From: Bin87 sp965220095
GTDB taxonomy: Bacteria > Chloroflexota > Dehalococcoidia > Lucifugimonadales > UBA3495
DNA length: 64,000 bases
Direction of reading: 5' to 3'
NCBI GenBank assembly: GCA_965220095.1
Contig: OZ244805.1
Span: 62,001 to 126,000 of the forward strand
A model generated the notes under the pieces. It saw only the letters and a program-made list of their open reading frames with translations, had not been told where the DNA came from and did not search any database. Both the position numbers and the translations under genes were made by a program. Numbering within the stretch: position 1 is the stretch's first letter; each line of letters begins with the position of its first letter. Shown one piece after another: positions 25,551 to 34,541 of the stretch.

Positions 25551-27671
25551 ATGACGATGACCACCCCATCCACTGAACCTACTTACACTGGACTGGCCAG
25601 TGGTGTGCCCGTGGCGCGCCAGCCCTTCGCGCGCGCGCGGCAACTCCATGTCCAGTTGCAGTTTCACGCCCAGCGCTACTACAACCAGGATGCGCCGGTC
25701 ATCGCCGATGGGCAATACGACACGCTGCTCCAGGAGCTGCGCAATCTCGAGGCAGCGCATCCGGGCTGCCGGTCCGCTGATTCTCCAACCCAACGCGTCG
25801 CCGGCGACCCCGCCGACGGGTTCACGCAAGTGGCGCATCCCAATCCGATGATTAGCCTGGCCAACGCCTTCGACCGGGAGGGTCTGGAAGCGTGGCATCG
25901 GCGCGTAACCGACCTGCTCGACGGGCAATCATTTCGCATGGTGGCCGAGCTGAAGATAGATGGGTTGGCGGTGCGCCTCACCTACCGCAACGGGCGGTTC
26001 GTGCAAGGCGCCACCCGGGGCAACGGCCAGATCGGAGAAGACGTGAGCCGCAACCTGCGCACCGTCCGCAGCATTCCGCTCACGCTGTCGGCGCACCCGC
26101 CAGCCGATCTGGAAGTGCGCGGCGAGGTTTATCTGCCGCTGGAAAGTTTCAGGAAGATGAACGAAGAGCGCGAGCGCCTGGGAGAATCGCTCTATGCCAA
26201 CCCTCGCAACACCGGCGCGGGTACCATTCGCCAGCTGGACCCCAGGGTTACCGCCAGCCGCAATATGCAAATGTGGGCGTACAGCCTCAATGACACCGGC
26301 GACGCTCCCATGCCCGCCGGCCAGTGGGAGGCCCTGCAAAATCTCGGCGCCTACGGTTTTCGGGTCAACCCGTTGAACCGCACCTGCGACACGGTAGACG
26401 AAATCTGCGCGTTCTATGACGATATGCTGCAACGTCGCCACGACTGGAACTACGAAGCGGACGGCGTGGTGGTCAAGGTCGACAGCATCAGCCAGCAGAA
26501 TTCGCTGGGCGTTGCCGGACGGGAACCCCGCTGGGCCATCGCTTACAAATTTCCGGCCGAACGTTCAACGACGCGTCTGCTCGACATCATCATTAACGTG
26601 GGTCGCACGGGGAGCCTCAACCCCCAGGCCATTCTGGAGCCGGTGGTGGTCAGCGGCGCCACCGTGCAACACGCCTCGCTGCACAACGAAGGAGACATTC
26701 ACCGCAAGGACATCCGCATCGGCGACGACGTGGAAATTGAGCGCGCCGGCGATGTCATTCCTCACATCATCGCCCCCGTGGAAGTCCCCGGCCGCGAGAA
26801 TCTGCCCGTGTTCCGGATGCCGGCGCTCTGCCCGGTTTGCCAGACCGCCGTAGTCAAGGACGAAGGCGACGCGATGCACCGTTGCCCCAACTCGGCGTGC
26901 CCGGCCCAGTTCTTCGAGTCGCTCAAACACTTCGTCAGCCGCGGCGCCATGGACATCGACGGACTGGGCGAACAATGGTGCCGCATCCTGATTGACCAGG
27001 GGCTGGTGTCAGATGTGTCCCACCTCTATCGGCTCACCGCAGAGCAGCTGACTGCCCTGGACCGGATGGGAGATCGCCTGTCCACCCGCATCCTCAACAA
27101 CATCGAGGCCAGCAAGCAGCGGCCGCTGGTTCGTATTCTGTTTGCCCTGGGGATATTCCACGTGGGCGCCGAGGTGGCTGAGCTGTTGGCCGCCCGATAC
27201 TCCAGCATTGACGACATCGCTTGTGCCGGCATCGCCGAACTGACCGAAATAGACGGCGTGGGCCCCAAGATTGCCGAGAGTATCGTCAACTACTTCTCCA
27301 CCCGACGCAACCAGGAAACCATCGCCGGACTGAGGACGGCCGGCGTGAAACTCTGGCAAGAACTGGCCCCGATCGACACCTCGGCGCTGCCCTGGAAAGG
27401 GTTAACCTTTGTCATCACCGGAACCCTGTCGGCCATGACGCGGCGCGAAGCGGAGGGCAGGGTCAAGGCCCTGGGCGCTGCCACGTCGTCGTCGGTATCC
27501 CGCAAGACCAACGTGCTGGTGGCCGGCGCATCGCCGGGAACAAAACTGGCCACCGCCGAACGCCTCGGCGTGCGGGTGTTGGATGAGGAAGGTCTGTTGG
27601 CGCTGCTGGATAATCCGGCCGCCGCCGTTGCTGACGACGACTCGCAGGGAACCCTTGAGTTGAATGAGTAA
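25551..27671 (+). CDS. ligA: NAD-dependent DNA ligase
   Basis: A 706-residue replicative and repair ligase. In order: the Ia domain (YYNQDAPVIADGQYD), adenylation domain with the nucleotidyl Lys in ELKIDGLAV, OB fold (NVGRTGSLNPQA), a four-Cys zinc finger (CPVC then CPNSAC), helix-hairpin-helix region (ELTEIDGVGPKIAESIV) and a C-terminal BRCT domain (LTFVITGTLSAMTRREAEG). An ATG six bases downstream and a GTG three upstream are alternative starts. A TATAAT box at 25496 is a plausible -10. Confidence 0.96.
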   Translation: MTMTTPSTEPTYTGLASGVPVARQPFARARQLHVQLQFHAQRYYNQDAPVIADGQYDTLLQELRNLEAAHPGCRSADSPTQRVAGDPADGFTQVAHPNPMISLANAFDREGLEAWHRRVTDLLDGQSFRMVAELKIDGLAVRLTYRNGRFVQGATRGNGQIGEDVSRNLRTVRSIPLTLSAHPPADLEVRGEVYLPLESFRKMNEERERLGESLYANPRNTGAGTIRQLDPRVTASRNMQMWAYSLNDTGDAPMPAGQWEALQNLGAYGFRVNPLNRTCDTVDEICAFYDDMLQRRHDWNYEADGVVVKVDSISQQNSLGVAGREPRWAIAYKFPAERSTTRLLDIIINVGRTGSLNPQAILEPVVVSGATVQHASLHNEGDIHRKDIRIGDDVEIERAGDVIPHIIAPVEVPGRENLPVFRMPALCPVCQTAVVKDEGDAMHRCPNSACPAQFFESLKHFVSRGAMDIDGLGEQWCRILIDQGLVSDVSHLYRLTAEQLTALDRMGDRLSTRILNNIEASKQRPLVRILFALGIFHVGAEVAELLAARYSSIDDIACAGIAELTEIDGVGPKIAESIVNYFSTRRNQETIAGLRTAGVKLWQELAPIDTSALPWKGLTFVITGTLSAMTRREAEGRVKALGAATSSSVSRKTNVLVAGASPGTKLATAERLGVRVLDEEGLLALLDNPAAAVADDDSQGTLELNE

Positions 27672-27680
27672 CCGGCTCGC

Positions 27681-28115
27681 CTATCGTATCAGGCCGTACA
27701 CTTTGTCCGGCTGCACCACCACTATCACGGCATCCTGAGCGACCATGGCTCGGTCGTATTCTTCCCAGTCGGAGTGCTCGTTGTCGCCGCAGGCCATGAA
27801 GGCATCGCGCAACCGCAGCCGCATCGTTTCGGCCTCGGTGTTTCGGTAATCGTTCAGCGTCGCCGTGCCCTCGACCACCGCAAACTGGCGCCAGTCAGCC
27901 GCTACCGCCATCACGTTGCAACGGGGGTTGCGGCGGAGGTTGCGTACTTTGTACGACGTGCCGCGCACCGTCACAAAAATCGGAGCCTCATCGCCGGCGA
28001 AGGGAGAGGCTCCGCACACCACGATGCTGCTTTGGGCGGTCCCGTCACGGCGAAACGTCGTTATGACGCCACGGTGATTGGACTGAAAGAAGTTTTTTAC
28101 GTTGCCAAATTCCAT
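27681..28115 (-). CDS. PPOX-class (FMN/F420-type split-barrel) oxidoreductase
   Basis: A 144-residue split-barrel flavoprotein of the pyridoxamine-phosphate-oxidase-like superfamily. It has the typical NFFQSNHRGVITTFRRDGTAQ opening, APIFVTVRGTSYKVRNLRRNP with the Arg/Lys cofactor-phosphate contacts, and FAVVEGTATL. Members use FMN or F420; which one cannot be told. GGAGG lies just before the ATG. It converges with ligA, whose stop is 10 bases away. Confidence 0.8.
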   Translation of the reverse strand: MEFGNVKNFFQSNHRGVITTFRRDGTAQSSIVVCGASPFAGDEAPIFVTVRGTSYKVRNLRRNPRCNVMAVAADWRQFAVVEGTATLNDYRNTEAETMRLRLRDAFMACGDNEHSDWEEYDRAMVAQDAVIVVVQPDKVYGLIR

Positions 28116-28163
28116 TTCCTGCCTCCCTGATTGCTATTTGTTGCCGTTCATTCAGACGTTGTT

Positions 28164-30602
28164 TCAGTTGATAAATTCGTAGATGACCACGTCGGCAGAC
28201 GCGAACGCTTCGTTGAGCCAGCCGGCGTCCGTCCAATTTAACATATGGGTCGGGACATCCGGCCCGTAGGTCGACACTTCGCGCGGCCCGACCACCACCC
28301 AGCGCACTTCGTAGCGTTCCAGCAAGCGGCGCACCGTGTCCGCGTCAGCGCTTTCGTAGATGGTTGCAACGTCTTCCTCGCGCCCGGCGAATGCCTGATC
28401 GTCGCCACGCCATTGCCGTTGGTGGCCCGGCCAGCCCAGAATTGTGGCGCGGCCCGTCGTCGCCGAAATCCGCCCGTAATCGGTGTAATCATCGCCCACG
28501 GCTTCAACTATTCGGCCCATGTTATCGGGGTTGGACAGCCACTCGATTGTTTCATATTCCCCAAGTTCTGATGCCCTCAAATAGGACAATCCAGATAACG
28601 TATTGTCCTGCCAACTTTCTCCGGATTCGGCCCACCCGGTCCGTTCCACGATGGCGCCGACCGGATAATAGGCGGACGCAACCAGAAAAACCGTCGCAAC
28701 CACGCCGTAAGCGACCCCAAGTATTCGCAGCGTCACCACGCGCAGATCCCAATCGCTGCGGCGCAGCGGAGCAACGACAATGTAATGGATGCCCACGGCG
28801 CCGGCAATCCCGAGCAAGAGCCAGGCCTGGTAGTAAACCTTGAATACTGTATTCATGCGGTTGCCGAATTGATCCGCAATGTGAAACAGTTCGGCGCCGG
28901 CCAGCAGGTAAAACCCGGCGGACGCCAGCACCAGCGCGAACACCAGCCACTGCATGGGACGCCGGCCGACTATCAACGCCAGCCCACAGTAGCCGGCGAG
29001 CCCTCCCATCAGCGACAGCGGCAACGCCAGCATCAGCCGTTGCACCACCACCCCGTCTGCCAGGATGACATCATCGGGCGACACCGATAGCCGGAGCCCG
29101 ACCGCCACCAGCCACACGAGCAACGGAGCAACGCTGACTGCCAACAGCGTCCAGGCGATAACCCGCAGTCGCGGCGTGGGCCAACCCACATCGAGTACCG
29201 TCCGGGCCACCAGACCGGCAGCCAGCAGCGCCGGTACGCCTATTGCCAGCAGGAAGTGAAACGGCCTGGTGGCCGGTCCCGTTACCGGCAGGATCCCTCC
29301 GGCCTGACTGTCGAACGACAGGTAAAACGGCTGATACAGCACCAACCCGGCGGCAGCCAGGGCAACCGCCAGCAAGACCGCCCGGCCAACCGAACCAGCC
29401 AGCGCGTCGCCCAACCGGGGGTTGTTGGAGTCCACCGGCCCGGTTGGCATGGTTCGCCACGCGAACCACCGCGCCGTCGCCGCCATGCCCACGATTCCGA
29501 TGTACACCGGAAAATCCCACGCGTTCATAAAGGCCAAAGCGCCAATTGCTACCGCCAGCGCGACGGCTTCCCAGGGCCGCCGCCGCAGCCAGGCCAGCCC
29601 GGGCGGTTCCGGGGACACCAGCAACACTAGCGCGAACGCCAGCGCCAGCAGCAAAAACGGGAGAGTTGTAACGTGGGCGTGCAGATCGCCCAGCAGAAAG
29701 CTGAAAAACGGAAACTCGGTGATGGTGTAATCCAGGGACGCGCCGTCCGCGCCCAAAGTGTCGATCACCCGGGTGCCGCGCCACCACCACCAGAATCCAT
29801 CGGGCAGCCAGCCGTCGCCGCCGGCCGGTCCTTCCAGTCCCTTGATGCCAACCCATCCCCAGAACCCATCGCCGCCAAGGCCGCGCACATAGGCCAGCTC
29901 CAGCAGCCCGATGAGGTTGCCCAACGATAAAACACTCACCGCCGTGGCAGCCCCGGCCGCCAGCGAAGGAATCACCCGGCCGCCGGCGAAACGGAGCAGG
30001 TTGTACACCAGCCCCAACAACCCCGCGGCCAGCAACGCTGGCACCGTGGCAATCGCCAGGTTGTAGGCCGTTCCCGCAGGAACGCCCGTCAGCGTAGTCA
30101 ACATTGCGGCGACGTAGTGCCCTCCGTAGTAGTAGGCGATACTGTGCCCCGCCAGCCACTGGTCTTCCGGAGGAAACGTTTCGGCGTTGACAATGGCGTT
30201 CAGGATGCCAAAATCCATAGGCTTTTCGGTGTGGTTGATCGCCGGCGCCTCGCTGATTACCAGGGCCCAAAACGCGAACATCGCCAGAAACAAGACCTCG
30301 GCGGCGACCACCACTATCCAGCGTCGCCGGAAGAAATCGGCCAGCTGCGCACGTTGTTGGTAGGCCAACCAGATGGAGCCGGCCACCATCGCCAACAGTA
30401 CGCCGGCGATGGCCTTCGACGAGTTGGGCAAAACCCCGATGCTGCCGCCCAGCCACGTAACCCAGGCGAGGATTAGCAGGCCGAGCGTTGCCGATACCGA
30501 CCAGCCCCGGTCGGCGAGTCGGCCCAGCAGCAGGTGCGCCGCTGGAAACGCCACCAGGGACAACACCTTCAGCGCGATCAACCAGGCCAGGACGTCGTGC
30601 AC
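28164..30602 (-). CDS. DUF2298 multi-spanning membrane protein
   Basis: An 812-residue protein with well over ten hydrophobic segments. It has the family hallmarks QWLAGHSIAYYYGGHYVAAML (YYY motif), FPFFSFLLGDLHAHV and NTVFKVYYQAWLLLG, typical of DUF2298. This family resembles lipid-linked-sugar glycosyltransferases, with a soluble C-terminal part (here from about residue 690, containing ILGWPGHQRQWRG). The likely role is transfer of sugars at the cell envelope, but that is inferred. It starts with GTG, 18 bases after ftsY, so the two are probably cotranscribed. Confidence 0.85.
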   Translation of the reverse strand: MHDVLAWLIALKVLSLVAFPAAHLLLGRLADRGWSVSATLGLLILAWVTWLGGSIGVLPNSSKAIAGVLLAMVAGSIWLAYQQRAQLADFFRRRWIVVVAAEVLFLAMFAFWALVISEAPAINHTEKPMDFGILNAIVNAETFPPEDQWLAGHSIAYYYGGHYVAAMLTTLTGVPAGTAYNLAIATVPALLAAGLLGLVYNLLRFAGGRVIPSLAAGAATAVSVLSLGNLIGLLELAYVRGLGGDGFWGWVGIKGLEGPAGGDGWLPDGFWWWWRGTRVIDTLGADGASLDYTITEFPFFSFLLGDLHAHVTTLPFLLLALAFALVLLVSPEPPGLAWLRRRPWEAVALAVAIGALAFMNAWDFPVYIGIVGMAATARWFAWRTMPTGPVDSNNPRLGDALAGSVGRAVLLAVALAAAGLVLYQPFYLSFDSQAGGILPVTGPATRPFHFLLAIGVPALLAAGLVARTVLDVGWPTPRLRVIAWTLLAVSVAPLLVWLVAVGLRLSVSPDDVILADGVVVQRLMLALPLSLMGGLAGYCGLALIVGRRPMQWLVFALVLASAGFYLLAGAELFHIADQFGNRMNTVFKVYYQAWLLLGIAGAVGIHYIVVAPLRRSDWDLRVVTLRILGVAYGVVATVFLVASAYYPVGAIVERTGWAESGESWQDNTLSGLSYLRASELGEYETIEWLSNPDNMGRIVEAVGDDYTDYGRISATTGRATILGWPGHQRQWRGDDQAFAGREEDVATIYESADADTVRRLLERYEVRWVVVGPREVSTYGPDVPTHMLNWTDAGWLNEAFASADVVIYEFIN

Positions 30603-30620
30603 GGTATGATGGCAGCGTGG

Positions 30621-31580
30621 TCAGGCCGCCGGCGCTAGCAGCGCGTCGACAAACCCTTCTGGGTCAAACGGCGCGATGTCGTCCAGGCCCTCGCCGGTCC
30701 CAATGAACAGGATGGGTACACCCAACTCCCGGCGGATGGCCAGCACAATGCCGCCGCGGGCGGTGCCGTCCAGTTTGGCCAGAAAGATGCCGGTGCAACC
30801 CACGGCATCGGTAAAAGCCTGCGCCTGGGTCAGTCCGTTGTGTCCCGTTGTTGCGTCCAGTGTCAGCAGCACCTGATGCGGAGCCGCTGCATCCAGACCG
30901 TTGATGACCCGCCGCACCTTGCGCAATTCGTCCATCAGGTTGTTGCGAGTATGCAGGCGGCCGGCGGTGTCTACGATGAGGATGTCAGCGCCGCGGGCCC
31001 GGGCGGCCTGCCACGCATCGTAGGCGACCGCGCCCGGGTCGGCCCCCGGCTGGTGACTGACAACGTCCACGCCAACCCGTGCCCCCAGAATTTCCAGCTG
31101 TTCCTCGGCGGCGGCGCGGAAGGTGTCGGCGGCGCCCAGCACCACTTTCTTGCCGGCCCTGGTGAAGTGGTGGGCCAGCTTGGCGATGCTGGTCGTCTTG
31201 CCCACCCCATTGACGCCGCACATCAGGATGACGTAAGGCAGCGCGATGGCATCGTCGTCCAGCCAGGCATCGGCATCAGATTGCGAGGACATCTCAGCCG
31301 ACAGCAGCTGCTTCAGGCGCAAAAATACGCTATCCCCATCGGTAGCACGACCCGAACGGACATCGGCGCGCAGTTCATCCAGCACGTTCATGGTCGTGGA
31401 CACACCAACGTCGGCGGAGATGAGCACCTCTTCAATCTCGTCCCAAACCGAATCGTCCAGTTCCGCAGACCTGAGCAAGTTACGGATGCGTCCGAACCAA
31501 CTGTCCCGACTGCGCTTCACGCCGGCATCGGTCTGCGTCTGGTTAACCTCTTCCCGGTTACGTTTGAATATAGAAAACAT
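30621..31580 (-). CDS. ftsY: signal recognition particle receptor FtsY
   Basis: A 319-residue SRP receptor GTPase docking ribosome-nascent chain complexes at the membrane. The NG domain is complete: N-domain with DDSVWDEIEEVLISADVG, G1 in GVNGVGKTTSIAKLA, DTAGRLHTRNNLMDEL, and the C-terminal KLDGTARGG and FIGTGEGLDDIAPFDPEGFVDALL. The A domain is short, as in many Gram-positive-type FtsY. The start at 31580 (MFSIFKRN) is chosen over an upstream frame extension. A MITE-like element ends 55 bases upstream of the start. Confidence 0.95.
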   Translation of the reverse strand: MFSIFKRNREEVNQTQTDAGVKRSRDSWFGRIRNLLRSAELDDSVWDEIEEVLISADVGVSTTMNVLDELRADVRSGRATDGDSVFLRLKQLLSAEMSSQSDADAWLDDDAIALPYVILMCGVNGVGKTTSIAKLAHHFTRAGKKVVLGAADTFRAAAEEQLEILGARVGVDVVSHQPGADPGAVAYDAWQAARARGADILIVDTAGRLHTRNNLMDELRKVRRVINGLDAAAPHQVLLTLDATTGHNGLTQAQAFTDAVGCTGIFLAKLDGTARGGIVLAIRRELGVPILFIGTGEGLDDIAPFDPEGFVDALLAPAA

Positions 31581-31635
31581 CGCAAGCCAGATTATCAGCG
31601 GGTGCGTTGCCGCGCAAGCATAGCGATGCCCGCAG

Positions 31636-31845
31636 CAGGGCAAACGCATTCTAACTTTAGGTGGCCTGATAATAGGTGGCCTGATAAATCGTCATTCCCG
31701 CATCCTTTCTGTCATTCCCGCGAAAGCGGGAATCCATACAGATTGCTTCCAGGCAGTTGACGTACAACCAAGCCACTTGGATCCCCGCTTTCGCGGGAAT
31801 GACGGGCACCTCAAAAACCGATTCAATTAGAATGCGTTTGCCCTG
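31636..31845. mobile_element. MITE-like element, family A copy 3 (inverted)
   Basis: A 210-bp copy in the opposite orientation to copies 1 and 2, with perfect 19-bp ends and a 10-bp duplication ATGCCCGCAG (31626-31635 and 31846-31855). It lies in the upstream region of ftsY and may carry or separate its promoter. Confidence 0.87.
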
Positions 31846-32449
31846 ATGCCCGCAGCCGGGGTCTTTCCAAACTCGGCAAACCCCCTCTCCCTTGATGGGA
31901 GAGGGCTGGGGTGAGGGTGAAAATCCCATCCCTGTCCTGTCTATCCTGTATATCCATGCCAAACCCCGTCCCCCGCCACTGACACCGGCCCCTTGCGCCC
32001 TCGGATTTCCCATCCCTATCATCAATCCTGTCAGGCAACTCCGGCCAGACCTCGCGAATCTCGCCGGAACCGCCAAAACTGCATCTCAATAGCAAGGCGA
32101 ATACGGTTTCAGGGCGACAACGGCCCAGTCGGTTATCTAGCAGATTGGCTGTGCGCAGGCTGCACCCGTCATACTCAACGGGAATACGCCAGACAGCCCA
32201 GCGGGAGTCACCACCGCCCCGTGCCGCGCTGCCCCGGTTCCATCAGCCGGTTGCCCGCGGGACACGGAAGCCTAGGGCAAATCTATCTGCGCGTAAAAAC
32301 AGCGTCGGGCCGTGCTCCGACACCGCCCCGAAACCGTAACGCCTGACACCAAAACCCACCACCCAAAAGGAGCAAACCCATCAAACACCAACCTTCTGAA
32401 CCCTAAACTACCCAAACTCATACCTACCCGCTTTAAACCGCCATTGCAA
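31846..32449. other. gene-free spacer
   Basis: About 600 bases in which I see no gene. It holds a CCCTCTCCC/GGGAGAGGG hairpin (31883-31905) of the dispersed type described at 35626, a pyrimidine-rich stretch, and short open frames with no recognisable products. Confidence 0.5.
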
Positions 32450-32557
32450 GCGCCCCTTCCCCTGTCATTGCGAGGAGCGCCCCTTCCCTTGTCATTGCAA
32501 GGAGCGCCCCTTCCCGTGTCATTGCGAGGAGCGCCCCTTCCCCTGTCATTGCGAGGA
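32450..32557. repeat. 27-bp tandem repeat, four units
   Basis: Four units of 27 bp, each GCGCCCCTTCCC followed by a short variable base and TGTCATTGC-AGGA, with single-base differences. The last unit runs into the end of the family B repeat at 32544, so the array looks like an amplification of that repeat's edge. Confidence 0.85.
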
Positions 32558-32652
32558 GCGCAGCGACGTGGCAATCTCGTTGAGGCTGAACACACGTCGG
32601 CGAACCGCCGTTGCCACGGCGACGAGATTGCCACGCTACGCTCGCAATGACA
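32544..32652 (+). repeat. family B palindromic repeat, copy 2
   Basis: A 109-bp repeat starting TGTCATTGCGAGGAGCGC and ending CGCTCGCAATGACA, with internal inverted parts (GTGGCAATCTCG and CGAGATTGCCAC). It is nearly the same as the copy at 45765. Confidence 0.85.
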
Positions 32653-32689
32653 AAGCGGGTACGCATGAGGGCGCTTGCGCTTCCGGCCA

Positions 32690-32718
32690 TTGACCGTTGC
32701 CGGTTGATGTGGTAGCGT
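32690..32718 (+). promoter_or_regulatory. weak promoter candidate for the TPP-regulated gene
   Basis: TTGACC (32690-32695), 17-base spacer, TAGCGT (32713-32718). It would place the transcript start about 20 bases before the riboswitch. The -10 match is poor, so this is tentative. Confidence 0.3.
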
Positions 32719-32742
32719 AATCCCACAATCGAATACGATTTC

Positions 32743-32842
32743 TGGCGGGAGCTTGGTTAAGCCAGGCTGAGAGGGTGGCCGCAATAGCCGCCGACCGTAA
32801 TACCTGATCCGGATAATGCCGGCGTAGGGATACGAAGCGCCA
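32743..32842 (+). promoter_or_regulatory. TPP (THI-box) riboswitch
   Basis: The conserved core of the thiamine pyrophosphate aptamer is present. The pyrimidine-sensing part has CTGAGAGG (32767-32774), and the pyrophosphate-sensing part ACCTGATCCGGATAATGCC and GCGTAGGGA (32802-32830). A closing P1 helix forms from TGGCG (32743-32747) and CGCCA (32838-32842). A terminator hairpin follows after 6 bases, so high TPP should stop transcription of the transporter downstream. Confidence 0.93.
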
Positions 32843-32848
32843 CTCCAT

Positions 32849-32879
32849 ACCGCCGCGTTCAGAGAACTTGGCGGTTTTT
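32849..32879 (+). terminator. riboswitch-controlled terminator
   Basis: ACCGCC pairs with GGCGGT, extended by GTT/AAC inside, and is followed by TTTT. It lies between the aptamer and the symporter start, as expected for an expression platform acting by attenuation. Confidence 0.8.
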
Positions 32880-32925
32880 GTTTGTCGAGCGTCGTTGGAA
32901 GGCGGTACAAAAAGGAGGGGCCATT

Positions 32926-34443
32926 ATGCTGGATACCACTTTTGGCATTGCGACCGTGTTGGTGGTCTGCGTCGTATTCCTGATCCTGGGCGTCATCTAC
33001 ATCGGACGCCGCCGTCAGAGCGTAGAAGACTACACCGTGTCGCGCAACCATGCGCCGGTTAACGTCGGCATCGCCACACTGGTGGCCTCAATGTTTGGCA
33101 CCTGGGTGTTGCTCAGCCCGGGCGAGTCGGGGGCCAACTTCGGCATCGTGTCGCTGGTTGGCTATGCGCTGGGCATGGCCGGCATCCCGGTGATGTTCAT
33201 GTTTGTCGGCCCCCGGATCCGGCAATTGATGCCCAACGGTCATTCGGTTACGGAGTACGTGAAACACCGGTTCGGAACTCCGTCATTCGTCGCCATCGCC
33301 GTGGTCATCATCTTCGTGATGGGCATTTTCATCACCGCCGAAATGACGGCCATCACGGCGGCGGTGAGCATCCTGACCGGTTCGCCAGCGTGGGCCACTG
33401 CCGTTGCGGTTGGGGTGGTGGTTGTGGCCTACACCGCCTACGGCGGCCTGCGCGTGTCCATATTCACCGACCGCATCCAATTCTGGGTGTTGATACCGGT
33501 GCTGCTCCTGTTGGTGGTAGTGGCTGCAGTCCTGGTTGGCGGAACCGGTGTATGGGACTCCGCCGGCCAGGCTGGACTGCTCTCGGTGAGCTCTTCCGGC
33601 AGCTACTTCTTCGCCGTCGTGCTGATAATCGGCATCGTAGCGTCGAACGCGTTTCACCCCGGTATGTGGCAGCGCGTGTACACGGTGGAGAGCCAGCGCG
33701 CGCTCAACCGCAGCCTCTGGGGAGCGGCCGCGCTGGCCATACCGATCACGTTCCTGATGGGGATGGCGGGCATCGCCGCCGTGGGCAATGGTTCCGTCGG
33801 CCCATTTGAGTACCCGAGAGTTGCCGCCGCCTTGTTCACGCTGGCCTCGGACGTGTTCCCGTTGTGGATGCACTTCCTGCTGCTGGTGTGTGCGCTCATG
33901 CTGGCCATGAGCACCCTCGACACGATGATGAACGGACTCGCCAGCAGTGTCGCAACCGATCTCTCCGGCTTTGGCGTTCAACGCAGCACCTTGATGGTGC
34001 TGGCCCGCAGCGTTACCGTCGTTGTCGCCATTCCAGCCATCATCGTCGGCGCGCAGGGATTTAGCGTGCTGTACGTGTTCCTCATCGCCGACCTGCTGGG
34101 AGCGGCCATCGCGGTGCCCATGCTCATCGGCCTCTATTCCAGACGAATGCCGGGTTGGGCGGTGTTGTTGGCCGGAGGAATCGGTATTATCGTCGGCGCG
34201 TTGTTCTATCCGGCCCCCGACCTTATCTCCCCGACGGGTTTCGGCTTCACCGCGCCGACGATTTTGGGACTAGCGGGGGGGCAGATGTTCTGGGCCTTCG
34301 CCTCCGCACTGGTAGTATCGTCCGCGATTTCCGCCGTGGTGGTTCTGATACGGCGAGTGGCCTCCCCCCAACAACAGTACGACTTCACCATCCTGAGTTC
34401 GAACGTGCTGCTGATTGACGAGCCTGTCGCCGGCAACGACTAG
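32926..34443 (+). CDS. sodium:solute symporter (SSS family), TPP-riboswitch controlled
   Basis: A 505-residue inner-membrane symporter with about 13 hydrophobic segments and SSS landmarks: the early RRRQSVEDYTVSRNHAP, GHSVTEYVKHRFG, and VVAYTAYGGLRVSIFTDRIQ (matching the GG-x-x-A-V-x-x-T-D-x-x-Q signature). AAGGAGG (32912-32918) fixes the start at 32926. Because a TPP riboswitch and terminator stand immediately upstream, the cargo is most likely thiamine or one of its precursors rather than the sugars, proline or pantothenate of better known SSS members. No thiamine synthesis gene is in the window, which fits a salvage role. Cargo is an inference. Confidence 0.85.
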   Translation: MLDTTFGIATVLVVCVVFLILGVIYIGRRRQSVEDYTVSRNHAPVNVGIATLVASMFGTWVLLSPGESGANFGIVSLVGYALGMAGIPVMFMFVGPRIRQLMPNGHSVTEYVKHRFGTPSFVAIAVVIIFVMGIFITAEMTAITAAVSILTGSPAWATAVAVGVVVVAYTAYGGLRVSIFTDRIQFWVLIPVLLLLVVVAAVLVGGTGVWDSAGQAGLLSVSSSGSYFFAVVLIIGIVASNAFHPGMWQRVYTVESQRALNRSLWGAAALAIPITFLMGMAGIAAVGNGSVGPFEYPRVAAALFTLASDVFPLWMHFLLLVCALMLAMSTLDTMMNGLASSVATDLSGFGVQRSTLMVLARSVTVVVAIPAIIVGAQGFSVLYVFLIADLLGAAIAVPMLIGLYSRRMPGWAVLLAGGIGIIVGALFYPAPDLISPTGFGFTAPTILGLAGGQMFWAFASALVVSSAISAVVVLIRRVASPQQQYDFTILSSNVLLIDEPVAGND

Positions 34444-34471
34444 GCAACAGGGCGAGCGCCACGACCGGGAA

Positions 34472-34507
34472 ATAAGCCGGGGCGACGGATCCGTCGCCCC
34501 GGCTTAT
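34472..34507. terminator. perfect 36-base palindrome between convergent genes
   Basis: Two 18-bp arms (ATAAGCCGGGGCGACGGA and its complement) meet without a loop. It lies between the ends of the symporter and the first LigB-like gene, so it may terminate both strands, though no T-tract is present. Confidence 0.55.
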
Positions 34508-34541
34508 GCTCGGAGTCGTTGCTAACTAGAGCTTTTGCTAA

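Noticed and set aside
29071..30456. 461-codon frame inside the DUF2298 gene
   Set aside because: Same-strand shifted frame within a clear membrane protein gene; composition is Gly/Arg/Ala-rich with no domain.
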